32,263 nt of DNA. Source: an uncultured Lachnospiraceae bacterium (GTDB taxonomy: Bacteria; Bacillota; Clostridia; Lachnospirales; Lachnospiraceae). The position numbers were made by a program, and so were the translations under genes. The stretch covers positions 1-32,263 of the forward strand of contig CAJTQG010000036.1 in NCBI GenBank assembly GCA_910578605.1, read 5' to 3'. The notes under the pieces are model-generated. The model made no database searches, was not told the DNA's origin, and was given only the letters and a program-made list of their open reading frames with translations. Below are positions 7,658-15,913 of the stretch, piece by piece. Every line of letters starts with the position of its first letter. Position 1 is the stretch's first letter.

Positions 7658-8530
7658 TTAGCTGATGGCTTCCGCACCAGCTATTATTTCTGTCAGTTCC
7701 TGTGTAATAGAGCTCTGACGTGCTCTGTTATATTTTAATGATAAATCTGCTATCATCTCTTCTGCATTGCTTGTAGCAGAATCCATAGCTGTCATTCTGG
7801 CACCGTTTTCACTTGCCACTGCCTGCATAAGTCCGCCGTAAATCAGACTGCTTATATACTTTGGAATTAACAAATCCAGCATCTCTGCCTCATCTGTCTC
7901 AAAATTCATAGGAATAAATTTAACATTTTCCTCCTGTTGTTCCTCCGGCTGTACATCCTCCTTGCTCACTGGAAGCATTTTAACCAGAGTGGGAATATGA
8001 CTTACCGTATTGCGGAATTCTGTATATGCCAAATAGATTTCTCCTATTTCACCGTTGGCATAATCCTCCAAAACCTCTCGACAGATTTCCATTGCGTCTG
8101 AGTACATTGGATCCTCAATCACATCAGGAAAATCCTTTTTTGTTACATATCCCTTTCGCTCTAACAGTTCTTTTGCTTTTTTCCCTATTGTATACAAAAC
8201 TGTATCTTCTTTTCCAAAGTTCTCCTGATTCAATAAAAGCTTTGTAATATTAGAATTGTAGCCTCCTGCCAAACCACGATTGGAGCTAATGACAATCACT
8301 GCCTTTTTTGTGCCCTCTACCCCCTGCAAATAAGGATGTTTGATTTCTCCTGTTCTTGCTAAGATAGAATGTACTGTCTGCAGCATTCCCTTAAAATATG
8401 GTCTGGCATTCTCTGCCCGCTCTTTTGCTTTCTGCAATTTTACTGTGGAAACAAGCTTCATGGCTTTCGTAATCTGACCGGTACTTTGTACACTGGTTTT
8501 TCGTCTCTGAATATCTCTCATTGACGCCAT
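7658..8530 (-). CDS. atpG: ATP synthase gamma subunit
   Basis: The rotating shaft of F1. At 290 residues it has normal length. The N-terminal helix is MASMRDIQRRKTSVQSTGQITKAM-like and the C-terminal helix carries KYNRARQSSITQELTEI, the two most conserved parts of the family. The conserved SSNRGLAGGYN segment is in the Rossmann-like domain. GAGGTGAT precedes the ATG at 8530. It sits between atpA (16 bp) and atpD (24 bp). Confidence 0.97.
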   Translation of the reverse strand: MASMRDIQRRKTSVQSTGQITKAMKLVSTVKLQKAKERAENARPYFKGMLQTVHSILARTGEIKHPYLQGVEGTKKAVIVISSNRGLAGGYNSNITKLLLNQENFGKEDTVLYTIGKKAKELLERKGYVTKKDFPDVIEDPMYSDAMEICREVLEDYANGEIGEIYLAYTEFRNTVSHIPTLVKMLPVSKEDVQPEEQQEENVKFIPMNFETDEAEMLDLLIPKYISSLIYGGLMQAVASENGARMTAMDSATSNAEEMIADLSLKYNRARQSSITQELTEIIAGAEAIS

Positions 8531-8546
8531 CCAATCACCTCATTTC

Positions 8547-10055
8547 CTATTTTACAAAATCTGCTTTAAATTCTTTAATTGCCTGAATCAGCTTTTCTTC
8601 TGTCTCTTCTGTCAATTCCTTTGTCTTCTGAATATCCTGAGGAATCTCTGGATACTTCATATCAATAAACTCAAACAAGCCCTTTTCAAACTCTAAAATT
8701 CGCTCCACAGCAATATCTAACAAAAATTTCTTTGTGGCAGCATATATGATAATAACCTGATTTTCAACTGGCATTGTATTGTACTGGTCTTGCTTTAAGA
8801 CTTCTCTGATTCTCTCACCTTGTGCTAACTGCTCCTTTGTACTGGCATCCAAATCGGAACCAAACTGCGCAAAGGAAGCTAACTCACGGTACTGTGCCAA
8901 TTCCACACGAATTGGCGCTGCTAGCTTTTTAATTGCCTTAATCTGTGCTGCACCACCTACACGTGACACGGACAGTCCGGCATTTACTGCTGGACGGAAT
9001 CCGGCATTAAACATTTCTGTCTCCAAATAGATCTGACCGTCTGTAATAGAAATTACATTGGTAGGAATATATGCGGATACGTCACCTGCCTGGGTTTCAA
9101 TAATCGGCAGCGCTGTAAGGGAACCGCCTCCTAACTCATCAGACAATCTTGCAGCACGCTCTAACAGACGAGAATGCAGATAGAATACATCTCCTGGATA
9201 AGCCTCACGACCTGGCGGACGACGAAGCAGCAAGGAGAGTGTACGATATGCCGTTGCATGCTTACTTAAATCATCATATACAACCAATACATCTTTTCCC
9301 TGTTCCATCCATTCCTCGCCGATTGCACAGCCGGAATAGGGGGCAATATACTGCAATGGTGCAAGCTCACTGGCTGTGGAAGCTACCACTGTTGTATAAG
9401 CCATAGCTCCATGCTCCTCCAATGTCTTCACAATGGAAGCTACCGTTGAGGATTTTTGACCAATTGCTACATAAATACAATGTACATCCTGTCCCTTTTG
9501 ATTGATAATGGTATCAATGGCAATCGCAGTCTTACCTGTCTGACGGTCACCGATAATCAACTCACGCTGACCTCTTCCGATTGGAATCATGGCGTCAATT
9601 GCCTTGATACCCGTCTGCAGAGGTGTATCTACGGATTTTCTGGAGATAACACCGGAGGCAACTCTCTCAATCTGACGATACTTGTCTGTGACTATCGGTC
9701 CCTTTCCGTCAATCGGCTGACCTAATGCATTTACAACACGGCCAACCATGGCGTCTCCTACCGGAACCTCTACCACTCTACCTGTTGTCTTTACGGTATC
9801 ACCTTCACTAATATTCTTTTGATCTCCCAGCAATACGGCACCAACATTGTCTTCCTCCAAGTTAAGCACCATACCAAAAACTTCTCCTGGGAATTCTAAC
9901 AATTCACCCTGCATGGCATTTTCCAAACCATGGACACGGGCTATACCATCCGCCACCTGAATAACAGTACCTACATCCGATACTTCCAGCTGTGCGGAAT
10001 ATTTCTTAATCTGTTCTTTTATCACAGAACTGATTTCTTCCGGTTTTAAGTTCAT
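8547..10055 (-). CDS. atpA: ATP synthase alpha subunit
   Basis: The non-catalytic nucleotide-binding subunit of F1. At 502 residues it has normal length. The P-loop GDRQTGKT spans 169-176. The conserved VYDDLSKHA and RRPPGREAYPGDVFYLHSRLLERAA segments are intact. The ATG at 10055 follows AGGTGG. It lies 27 bp after atpH. Confidence 0.98.
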   Translation of the reverse strand: MNLKPEEISSVIKEQIKKYSAQLEVSDVGTVIQVADGIARVHGLENAMQGELLEFPGEVFGMVLNLEEDNVGAVLLGDQKNISEGDTVKTTGRVVEVPVGDAMVGRVVNALGQPIDGKGPIVTDKYRQIERVASGVISRKSVDTPLQTGIKAIDAMIPIGRGQRELIIGDRQTGKTAIAIDTIINQKGQDVHCIYVAIGQKSSTVASIVKTLEEHGAMAYTTVVASTASELAPLQYIAPYSGCAIGEEWMEQGKDVLVVYDDLSKHATAYRTLSLLLRRPPGREAYPGDVFYLHSRLLERAARLSDELGGGSLTALPIIETQAGDVSAYIPTNVISITDGQIYLETEMFNAGFRPAVNAGLSVSRVGGAAQIKAIKKLAAPIRVELAQYRELASFAQFGSDLDASTKEQLAQGERIREVLKQDQYNTMPVENQVIIIYAATKKFLLDIAVERILEFEKGLFEFIDMKYPEIPQDIQKTKELTEETEEKLIQAIKEFKADFVK

Positions 10056-10082
10056 GGAATCAACCCACCTTCTTTCCTTTTC

Positions 10083-10631
10083 CTATGCTAACTGAATTTT
10101 TGTGAGACCTTGGGATAATTTTTGCAGTCTTGTTTTAATACTGCTGTCCACAATTCGGTCTCCTATACGGATTACCATGCCTCCAAGCAATCCCTTATCC
10201 ACTCCATAATGCATCTCAAGAGATTCATACCTGGTTGTAGCCAGCAGCTTTTCCTCGATTTTCTTCTGCTGGTCGGCATCCAGTTCCACCGCCGATGTCA
10301 CATAGGCTATTCCTATTTTTTTATACTCTTTTACTTTATCAATAAAGTAATGTAAAACCGATAAAAATTCTTTTTGACGGTCCTTTTTCACCATCAATAC
10401 TAAAAAGCCGGTAAATTCTGCACTCATGTTCGTTTTGAAAATTTCTTCAACCACCTGAACTTTCTCATCTTTTCCAATTTTAGGATGGTTCAATAATTTC
10501 ACAAGGGAATCATTTTCAAGCAAAATCTCACTGACCCCATTTGCTTCCTCTAAAAAGCTATCTATTTTGCCTTCCTCGAGAGCCAGCTGAAACAGTGCAT
10601 CACCGTATGTTTTAGATACTAGTTTTGCCAT
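10083..10631 (-). CDS. atpH: ATP synthase delta subunit
   Basis: Links the F1 head to the b-subunit stator. 182 residues, normal length. The N-terminal helical domain starts MAKLVSKTYGDALFQLA. The C-terminal domain carries the conserved VDKGLLGGMVIRIGDRIVDSSIKTRL region. The start codon lies inside the end of atpF (13-bp overlap), so translation is probably coupled. AGGTGAT precedes the ATG. Confidence 0.96.
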   Translation of the reverse strand: MAKLVSKTYGDALFQLALEEGKIDSFLEEANGVSEILLENDSLVKLLNHPKIGKDEKVQVVEEIFKTNMSAEFTGFLVLMVKKDRQKEFLSVLHYFIDKVKEYKKIGIAYVTSAVELDADQQKKIEEKLLATTRYESLEMHYGVDKGLLGGMVIRIGDRIVDSSIKTRLQKLSQGLTKIQLA

Positions 10632-11164
10632 GTGCTATCACCTATCTCTCCCAATGTTTCTTCGATGAGCTTATTCTGTGTAGCGGTATCAATTGACACT
10701 GCCACCATTTTATTTGCCATCAAAGTGGCTAATTGAATCATTTCCTGCTTCATCTCATCGGCAGCCTTTTGTTTTTCAAGAACAGCTTCTTTATTGGCAT
10801 TCTCTATAATGCGTGCCGCCTCCGACTTGGCTTCATCAATAATCTTATTTTGATTATGAATGGCTTTCTTGCGGGCTTCGCTTAAAATCAGCTCCACCTC
10901 TTTATCCACACCTTTTAATTTTGTGTCGTATTCACCTTTTAATTCAAGAGCATCCTTTTTATCGCTCTCTGCCGCAGCAATATCAGCAGCTATCTTTTCC
11001 TGACGCTTTTTCAGCATATTTTTTACTGGATCAAACAACAGATATGACATCAGTAAAAACAAAATAAATACGTTTATTGCCAGCACGGAAGCATCAAATA
11101 ATAATTGTGCGTCCAAACCAAATAATCTCTTGCCGGCTGCAACCATCATCGTAACGTCGTTCAA
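10619..11164 (-). CDS. atpF: ATP synthase b subunit
   Basis: The peripheral stalk of the enzyme. 181 residues: one transmembrane helix at about 24-44, then a long charged coiled coil rich in Lys, Glu and Ala. The start is a TTG at 11164, because AGGAGG lies 7 bases upstream. An ATG five codons later has no such site. It overlaps atpH by 13 bp. Confidence 0.95.
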   Translation of the reverse strand: MNDVTMMVAAGKRLFGLDAQLLFDASVLAINVFILFLLMSYLLFDPVKNMLKKRQEKIAADIAAAESDKKDALELKGEYDTKLKGVDKEVELILSEARKKAIHNQNKIIDEAKSEAARIIENANKEAVLEKQKAADEMKQEMIQLATLMANKMVAVSIDTATQNKLIEETLGEIGDSTWQN

Positions 11165-11215
11165 AGTGTCGCCTCCTCTCTTTCTTTTTTTCTAAATCAT
11201 CTATGAGTCGGCTTA

Positions 11216-11467
11216 TTAGAAAGGTTTTACGAACATAAGAATAATCGCAACTGTTAAACCATAAAGACCTGTTGTCTCAGCAACGGCCTGACCTAATAAC
11301 ATAGTGGATGTAATGTCAGATTTTGCTCCTGGGTTGCGTCCTACGGCTGCTGCTGCATGACCTGCCGCAATACCCTGTCCAATACCAGGTCCGATACCTG
11401 CAATAACAGCAAGACCCGCACCAATCGCTGACATAGCTGAGATAAATTCCTGTCCATTAATATTCAT
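11216..11467 (-). CDS. atpE: ATP synthase c subunit (sodium-type binding residues)
   Basis: Forms the ion-translocating rotor ring in the membrane. 83 residues in two transmembrane helices joined by the polar loop RNPGAKSD. The ATG at 11467 follows AAGGAGGA; a longer frame reaching 11527 translates the untranslated leader. The ion site has Gln31, Val62, Glu64, Thr65, Thr66 and Tyr69. By alignment these match Gln32, Val63, Glu65, Ser66, Thr67 and Tyr70 of the Na+-ATP synthase of Ilyobacter tartaricus, and the local motifs GIGPGIGQG and VAETTGLY fit that pattern. Proton-type rings usually lack this full set. Sodium coupling is therefore likely, though not proven. Confidence 0.96.
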   Translation of the reverse strand: MNINGQEFISAMSAIGAGLAVIAGIGPGIGQGIAAGHAAAAVGRNPGAKSDITSTMLLGQAVAETTGLYGLTVAIILMFVKPF

Positions 11468-11532
11468 AATAAAAATCCTCCTTAAAATTAAATAAAATTT
11501 CTTTCCCTGATTGTTAATCAGAATCACATGTG

Positions 11533-12273
11533 TTAATCAGATATTGCACTGCTCACATATACCATGGTCAACATTGAAAATACATATGTCTGGATTGCAC
11601 CTGCAAAAAGGTCAAAGTAAACATGTAAAACGGATGGAATACCAAACCTAATAAACACTGGTGCCATTCCGTATATCAGCCCCATCAACACGGTACCTGA
11701 TAATACATTACCAAACAAACGCAGTGAAAGCGAAATCGGAACCGCTACATCACTGATAATATTGATTGGCAAAAAGAGCGGTATCGGATCCAGCCATCCT
11801 CGAAAATGGCCAATCTTATGCTTCTTAATACCATTGACATGAATCAGAAAAAATGTAATGATTCCAAGCGGCAAGGTAACACCATAATCAGCAGTTGGCG
11901 GTCTTAAACCTAACAGACCGGAAATGTTGCTACACAATATGAAAATAAACACAAGCATAATATAATTGACAAACTTTTTGCCGTTTTCTCCCATTATGCC
12001 CTTCACCATATTGCTTAACATCTCTACAATCAACTCTGCCACATTCTGCAATCCTCCTGGTGTATCTTCCGGCTTTGCCTTTGCCAGCTTCCGGTTCACA
12101 ACAACCGCAAACCCTATCAATAAAACAGATACTAGCAGCAGGCTTATGTGCGTTGTAGTAATATAAACGCCCCCGAATATATCCAGCTTATAAATCTCAT
12201 TAATCATAAAGCCGCCTGGATCTGCCGAGGCCGTCATTGCACTGCAGGAATTTGCCATTTCAATCTCCACCAT
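11533..12273 (-). CDS. atpB: ATP synthase a subunit
   Basis: The membrane stator that provides the ion half-channels. 246 residues with five to six hydrophobic helices. The essential arginine is Arg185 in SLSLRLFGN. The GWLDPIPLFLPINIISD segment precedes it. The ATG at 12273 follows GGAAGGTGAG and comes 1 bp after the atpI stop. A second ATG five codons in is also possible. Confidence 0.96.
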   Translation of the reverse strand: MVEIEMANSCSAMTASADPGGFMINEIYKLDIFGGVYITTTHISLLLVSVLLIGFAVVVNRKLAKAKPEDTPGGLQNVAELIVEMLSNMVKGIMGENGKKFVNYIMLVFIFILCSNISGLLGLRPPTADYGVTLPLGIITFFLIHVNGIKKHKIGHFRGWLDPIPLFLPINIISDVAVPISLSLRLFGNVLSGTVLMGLIYGMAPVFIRFGIPSVLHVYFDLFAGAIQTYVFSMLTMVYVSSAISD

Positions 12274-12274
12274 C

Positions 12275-12676
12275 TCACCTTCCTTCCTTTATAGTATTTT
12301 TTGTTAACAATTTATAAGTAATCGGTTGTAGATAAACCGCTACTTTCAAAGTCCAAAGAGCAGCAACATATGCCAAAATATTTGCTATCTGAAAGTAATA
12401 TAAAGCTGCTGCCACAATTAAAACCCCAACCACACGAAGGGAAGCGCTTATTCTCATTTTAAAGATTGCTCTTTTTTTATCATATTGAACTGCATTTTCC
12501 AAGGAACTCATCATTGAAATAATAAGTCCTATACAAGTAAGTATACCTGCGCTGTATCCCACAGACACAAACAGCTTATCCGAAAAAAATAAACATATAA
12601 TAGCTTCCCCTATAAGCCAGAACAAAATCTCAATGCCAATAACGCCCCACATAGTTGGATTTCTGCTAATTGCCAT
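12275..12676 (-). CDS. atpI: AtpI-like membrane protein of the ATP synthase operon
   Basis: A 133-residue protein with about four transmembrane helices (around 12-30, 38-55, 75-95 and 97-115). It sits directly before atpB, which is the AtpI/UncI position. Family members assist c-ring assembly in some bacteria and have been linked to Mg2+ uptake. Sequence similarity is weak, as is normal for this family, so the call rests mostly on position and topology. AAGGAG precedes the ATG, and the start overlaps the end of the upstream gene by 11 bp. Confidence 0.75.
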   Translation of the reverse strand: MAISRNPTMWGVIGIEILFWLIGEAIICLFFSDKLFVSVGYSAGILTCIGLIISMMSSLENAVQYDKKRAIFKMRISASLRVVGVLIVAAALYYFQIANILAYVAALWTLKVAVYLQPITYKLLTKNTIKEGR

Positions 12677-12917
12677 CTTTTTTGTTCTCCTTCTCTTCCT
12701 TCTTTACAGTTCCCATAGCAAGCCGATACATATTTTTCCCTCCTGCTAGAATTCCCAACAGCAAAAAAATCAAAACGCTGTGCCAATGAAAATATTTATC
12801 TATCATTAAACCAATTGCCAAACATAAAAAAATAGGTGTCATCATATGAATGGCAAGCTGCATAATCAAAGTCATATTTTGATATACATCTTTTTTATAA
12901 TTATTTTTTTTCACCAT
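12666..12917 (-). CDS. atpZ: AtpZ/AtpI-family small membrane protein
   Basis: An 83-residue protein with two transmembrane helices (about 19-40 and 47-66) and charged ends. The glycine-rich LLGILAGGKNMYRL in the second helix is typical of AtpZ (F0F1-ATPase-related). It is the first gene of the operon, overlapping the AtpI-like gene by 11 bp. AGAGGT precedes the ATG. I found no convincing -35/-10 pair in the 100 bp upstream. Confidence 0.75.
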   Translation of the reverse strand: MVKKNNYKKDVYQNMTLIMQLAIHMMTPIFLCLAIGLMIDKYFHWHSVLIFLLLGILAGGKNMYRLAMGTVKKEEKENKKDGN

Positions 12918-13017
12918 GAATCTTTACCTCTGACATTCCTATATCTACTCTTTCTCAAATGAATTACTTTCTTAAAATTGAGAAATCATCAACAGCAGTT
13001 GGAACGGAACCTGCGTT

Positions 13018-13503
13018 TCAAAGCTCCATCTCTATTTTTCGATTAGTATGGATGTACTCTGACACCTCCACACCAGCTGACTTCAACATTCTTTTAGATG
13101 CCATCACAGAAAGGGAATCTGCATATTTATCACATTGATACACTAAATATTTAATTCCTGATTGAATGATTGCTTTCGCACACTCATTACAAGGAAATAA
13201 AGTGACATACATTTTACATCCATCCAGACTTCCCCCTCGATAATTTAATATAGCGTTTAACTCACTGTGAGTTGTATAAAAATATTTGTTTTGCAGGTCC
13301 TCTCCCTCCCTGCTCCATGGATATTCATCATCTGAACACCCCATAGGAAAACCATTGTAACCCATAGATAATATTTTATGGTCAGGGCTTACTATACAAG
13401 CCCCTACCTGTGTATTAGGGTCCTTTGACCTCATAGACGCCAACATGGCAACTCCCATAAAATATTCATCCCATGACAAATAATCTTTACGCTTATCACT
13501 CAT
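13018..13503 (-). CDS. Deoxycytidylate (dCMP) deaminase
   Basis: Deaminates dCMP to dUMP for thymidylate synthesis (ComEB family). 161 residues. The zinc site is His79 and catalytic Glu81 in HSELNAI, with Cys105 and Cys108 in PCNEC. The substrate-side segment SKDPNTQVGACIV and the MGYNGFPMGCSDDEYPW block are typical. An additional Cys56 lies in the latter. AGGTGAT precedes the ATG. It stands between the ATP synthase operon and rpiB on the same strand, with spacers of about 100-120 bp on both sides. Confidence 0.94.
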   Translation of the reverse strand: MSDKRKDYLSWDEYFMGVAMLASMRSKDPNTQVGACIVSPDHKILSMGYNGFPMGCSDDEYPWSREGEDLQNKYFYTTHSELNAILNYRGGSLDGCKMYVTLFPCNECAKAIIQSGIKYLVYQCDKYADSLSVMASKRMLKSAGVEVSEYIHTNRKIEMEL

Positions 13504-13557
13504 CCTATCACCTATTTCATTTTGGGCCTATCCCATATATCTAAAGCTTGATTCATA

Positions 13558-13588
13558 GCAGCGCCGCTGAAAGCGGCACATCAGTTAC
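13558..13588. repeat. REP-like element behind rpiB
   Basis: Starts GCAGCG and ends CAGTTAC, the same termini as the other dispersed copies, but has a different middle with a perfect GCCGC-TGAAA-GCGGC hairpin (13563-13577). It lies downstream of rpiB on the minus strand. Confidence 0.35.
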
Positions 13589-13625
13589 TTATATATGTAT
13601 GCTGTCAAAATAGCCGCATACCACC

Positions 13626-14054
13626 CTAATCTTCCAATGCCTGCACCCTTCTAGCATGACGCTCTGCTCCGGAAAAAGGTGTCTCCAAAAAGGTATCCAC
13701 TATCTTCAAGGCAAGCCCTGGGCCAACTACCCTGCCGCCAAGCGCCAGTATATTGGCATCATTGTGCAATCTGGTTGCCTCCGCCATAAAACAATCTGTA
13801 CACAATGCCGCACGAATTCCTTTGCATTTATTGGCAGCAATGGAAATTCCGATACCGGTTCCACAGATAAGTATCCCCCTGTCGCACTCTCCACTTTGAA
13901 TCGCCTTAGCTACCTTCTTACCATATTCCGGATAGTCAACTGGCTGTTCATCATAACTGCCAAAATCCTTGTACTCTAACCCCTTCTCATCTAAATGGCG
14001 GATTACATGTTGTTTTAATTCGAATCCTGCTGAGTCACTTCCCAATGCTATCAT
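13626..14054 (-). CDS. rpiB: Ribose-5-phosphate isomerase B
   Basis: Interconverts ribose 5-phosphate and ribulose 5-phosphate (RpiB/LacAB family). 142 residues, normal length. The catalytic cysteine is Cys64 in ILICGTGIGISIAANK. The phosphate-binding GSDSAGFELK (5-14) and RLHNDANILALGGR with His97 are intact. GGAAGGGAAG precedes the ATG. It lies downstream of the YwlE-like gene, matching the ywlE-ywlF order in Bacillus. Confidence 0.96.
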   Translation of the reverse strand: MIALGSDSAGFELKQHVIRHLDEKGLEYKDFGSYDEQPVDYPEYGKKVAKAIQSGECDRGILICGTGIGISIAANKCKGIRAALCTDCFMAEATRLHNDANILALGGRVVGPGLALKIVDTFLETPFSGAERHARRVQALED

Positions 14055-14129
14055 ATTTCTTCCCTTCCTTTCCTTTATTTCAATTACTATATATATTTTT
14101 TATTGTTGCATGACAAGCCCAATGCCCTG

Positions 14130-14582
14130 TCAGTTTTCTGCGGGATTATTCATTTTTTCAGCCAGCTTGTGAACAAGCCTTTCTATCAACTCAAAATGTT
14201 CTCCGTACTCTGTCAGCTCGCCAGCCGGCTCCAAAACATCTCCCTCTTCTCCCACAAATTCTTTTACAGTATAAACATTTTTTGCTTCTGTATATTCATC
14301 ATAAATATCCTGTTTTAAACGTTCCGTCATGGCAAGAACCAATGTGTCCTCCCCAAAATCATTATCCTGCAGGGGAACAGAAAAATGCTTTTCCAACTCA
14401 ATCTGCCGTGTCTTTGCGATGACAACCGCCTTAGGATTAATTGGTTCCGAAAACAATACTACAGTTCCCCGAGACTCTGATTGTATCCCGTCAATCTCTT
14501 CTTTTTGTAATAATTTTTCTGCCCATGGACCCCTGCAAGTATCGCTCACACTCACAAATATAATTTTTTTATATGGAAACAT
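14130..14582 (-). CDS. YwlE-like low-molecular-weight phosphatase homologue lacking the catalytic cysteine
   Basis: Low-molecular-weight phosphatases use C-x5-R and a DPF general acid. In B. subtilis YwlE, the protein-arginine phosphatase, the loop is CTGNTCRS and the acid is Asp118. Here the aligned loop is SVSDTCRG: Ser11 replaces the nucleophile, Arg17 and Thr15 remain. The acid motif DVLDPFGG is replaced by DVLEPAGE with Glu118. The rest aligns well (VLAMTERLK, VYTVKEFV). It is therefore probably catalytically dead or altered, perhaps a binding protein. The ATG at 14582 gives 150 residues with the loop near the N-terminus, as in the family. A TTG at 14627 would overlap the tsaC end by 8 bp; neither start has a strong ribosome site. 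Position between tsaC and rpiB supports orthology to ywlE. Confidence 0.8.
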   Translation of the reverse strand: MFPYKKIIFVSVSDTCRGPWAEKLLQKEEIDGIQSESRGTVVLFSEPINPKAVVIAKTRQIELEKHFSVPLQDNDFGEDTLVLAMTERLKQDIYDEYTEAKNVYTVKEFVGEEGDVLEPAGELTEYGEHFELIERLVHKLAEKMNNPAEN

Positions 14583-14619
14583 ACTGCCGCCCGCCTCTCC
14601 TGTATTGCTCGGCGCCTGT

Positions 14620-15675
14620 CTACCCAATATCTACTATCTTATAACCTGCTGCTTTTATCAGTCGATTCATAATAGCTTGTCCCAAATTATCTTGTTCAAA
14701 TGCTTCTCCGTATATCACATCCACATTTAAACGGTCAAATTCACGGAGCACATCATACATACAATGTGCTATCGTTTCCTCATCACTTCTGGTACCCATA
14801 CATAAAACAACACCTTTTTCATACTGTTTTCTTGTCTCTTGGGAGACAAATACCCCCGGTGTTCTTCCCTGACATATATCTTCTTCTATTTTTTTGTTGA
14901 TGTGTCTTGTCACCTTCTCCATATCTCCCCGAAAGAGAGTTAACTCTGCTTTTGGTGCATAATGCCTGTACTTCATGCCTGGAGCCTTTGGCTTGACCCC
15001 ATTCTCAACCTTCTCATACACTGCTGGGTCCACATCCACTGGTCCAATAACCTTCTCCAGCATTTCTCTTGTAACAAAACCAGGCCGCAGCAATACAGGT
15101 GGTTCACAGGTAGTATCCACTATCGTTGATTCCAAACCTATCTGTGCATCATCACCGTCCAGAATCATATCAATTCTTCCATCCAAATCCTCCAGTACAT
15201 GCTTAGCCCTTGTAGGACTAGGCTTCCCTGATGCATTTGCACTGGGAGCTGCAACAGCAACCCCTGACTGTTCAATCAAGGCCAGCGCAACTGGGTGAGA
15301 CGGCATTCTTATCCCCACTGTATCCATGCCCCCAGTTGTCTCATTAGGAATAATCCGCTTTTTACGAAAAATCATTGTCAATGGACCAGGCCAAAAATGG
15401 TTAGACAACAGCTTTGCTTTCTCTGATATTTCCTCTACCAGCTCCTCCAACATAGCTTCATTGGCAATATGTACAATCAATGGATTGTCTGAGGGTCTTC
15501 CCTTGGCCGCATATATTCTCCCTGCCGCCTGTGGTTCAAGTGCATTTCCGCCCAATCCATAAACCGTCTCCGTGGGAAATGCCACAAGTCCGCCTGATTT
15601 TAGAATCTCACATGCCTGATTAATTTTACTTTGTTCAATATTGTCACTGTCAATTTTCAGCATTACTGTCTTCAT
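14620..15675 (-). CDS. L-threonylcarbamoyladenylate synthase (Sua5 type)
   Basis: Makes threonylcarbamoyl-AMP from Thr, bicarbonate and ATP for the t6A modification of ANN-reading tRNAs. About 351 residues: an N-terminal YrdC domain (to ~210) followed by a C-terminal Sua5 domain, so it is the long Sua5/YwlC form and not the short TsaC. The YrdC domain has GLVAFPTETVYGLGGNA, KGRPSDNPLIVH and PSANASGKPSPT. The Sua5 linker has PGMKYRHYAPKAEL. The ATG at 15675 follows GGAGA; an upstream in-frame start at 15708 lacks a good site. The extended -10 promoter at 15775-15783 is upstream. Confidence 0.95.
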   Translation of the reverse strand: MKTVMLKIDSDNIEQSKINQACEILKSGGLVAFPTETVYGLGGNALEPQAAGRIYAAKGRPSDNPLIVHIANEAMLEELVEEISEKAKLLSNHFWPGPLTMIFRKKRIIPNETTGGMDTVGIRMPSHPVALALIEQSGVAVAAPSANASGKPSPTRAKHVLEDLDGRIDMILDGDDAQIGLESTIVDTTCEPPVLLRPGFVTREMLEKVIGPVDVDPAVYEKVENGVKPKAPGMKYRHYAPKAELTLFRGDMEKVTRHINKKIEEDICQGRTPGVFVSQETRKQYEKGVVLCMGTRSDEETIAHCMYDVLREFDRLNVDVIYGEAFEQDNLGQAIMNRLIKAAGYKIVDIG

Positions 15676-15774
15676 TATATTTTCTCCAAAAAGCAGATAA
15701 CTAATCACTTGATTTTATGCTCTGTTTTCTCATTCCACATACCACAAAATAGATATTAAGAAATACATTTTTTT

Positions 15775-15783
15775 ATTATAGCA
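15775..15783 (-). promoter_or_regulatory. Extended -10 promoter of the tsaC/sua5 gene
   Basis: On the minus strand TGC-TATAAT is an extended -10 element, with a weak TACAAA 17 bp further upstream. The start codon lies about 100 bp downstream. Confidence 0.5.
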
Positions 15784-15837
15784 TACTATCCTCTGTTTTT
15801 GTACATTTTTCTTTTGTGATTTGAACATATTTATATT

Positions 15838-15871
15838 TATAACGGTTCAGCTGGTTGGCTGAACTGTTACA
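15838..15871. repeat. REP-like palindrome behind the CwlD-like gene
   Basis: A 12-bp stem (TAACGGTTCAGC with GCTGAACTGTTA, one G-T pair) encloses a six-base loop. Its TAAC.GTTCAG edge matches the ends of the other dispersed repeats. It has no T run on either strand, so it is not a classic terminator. It is 43 bp beyond the amidase stop codon. Confidence 0.55.
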
Positions 15872-15913
15872 AATATTTTTCACCAAATTTACATGAAAAC
15901 TTTTTATGTATTA

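Noticed and set aside
15838..15871. Palindrome as the terminator of the CwlD-like gene
   Set aside because: No T run on the minus strand, and its edges match the dispersed repeat family better.
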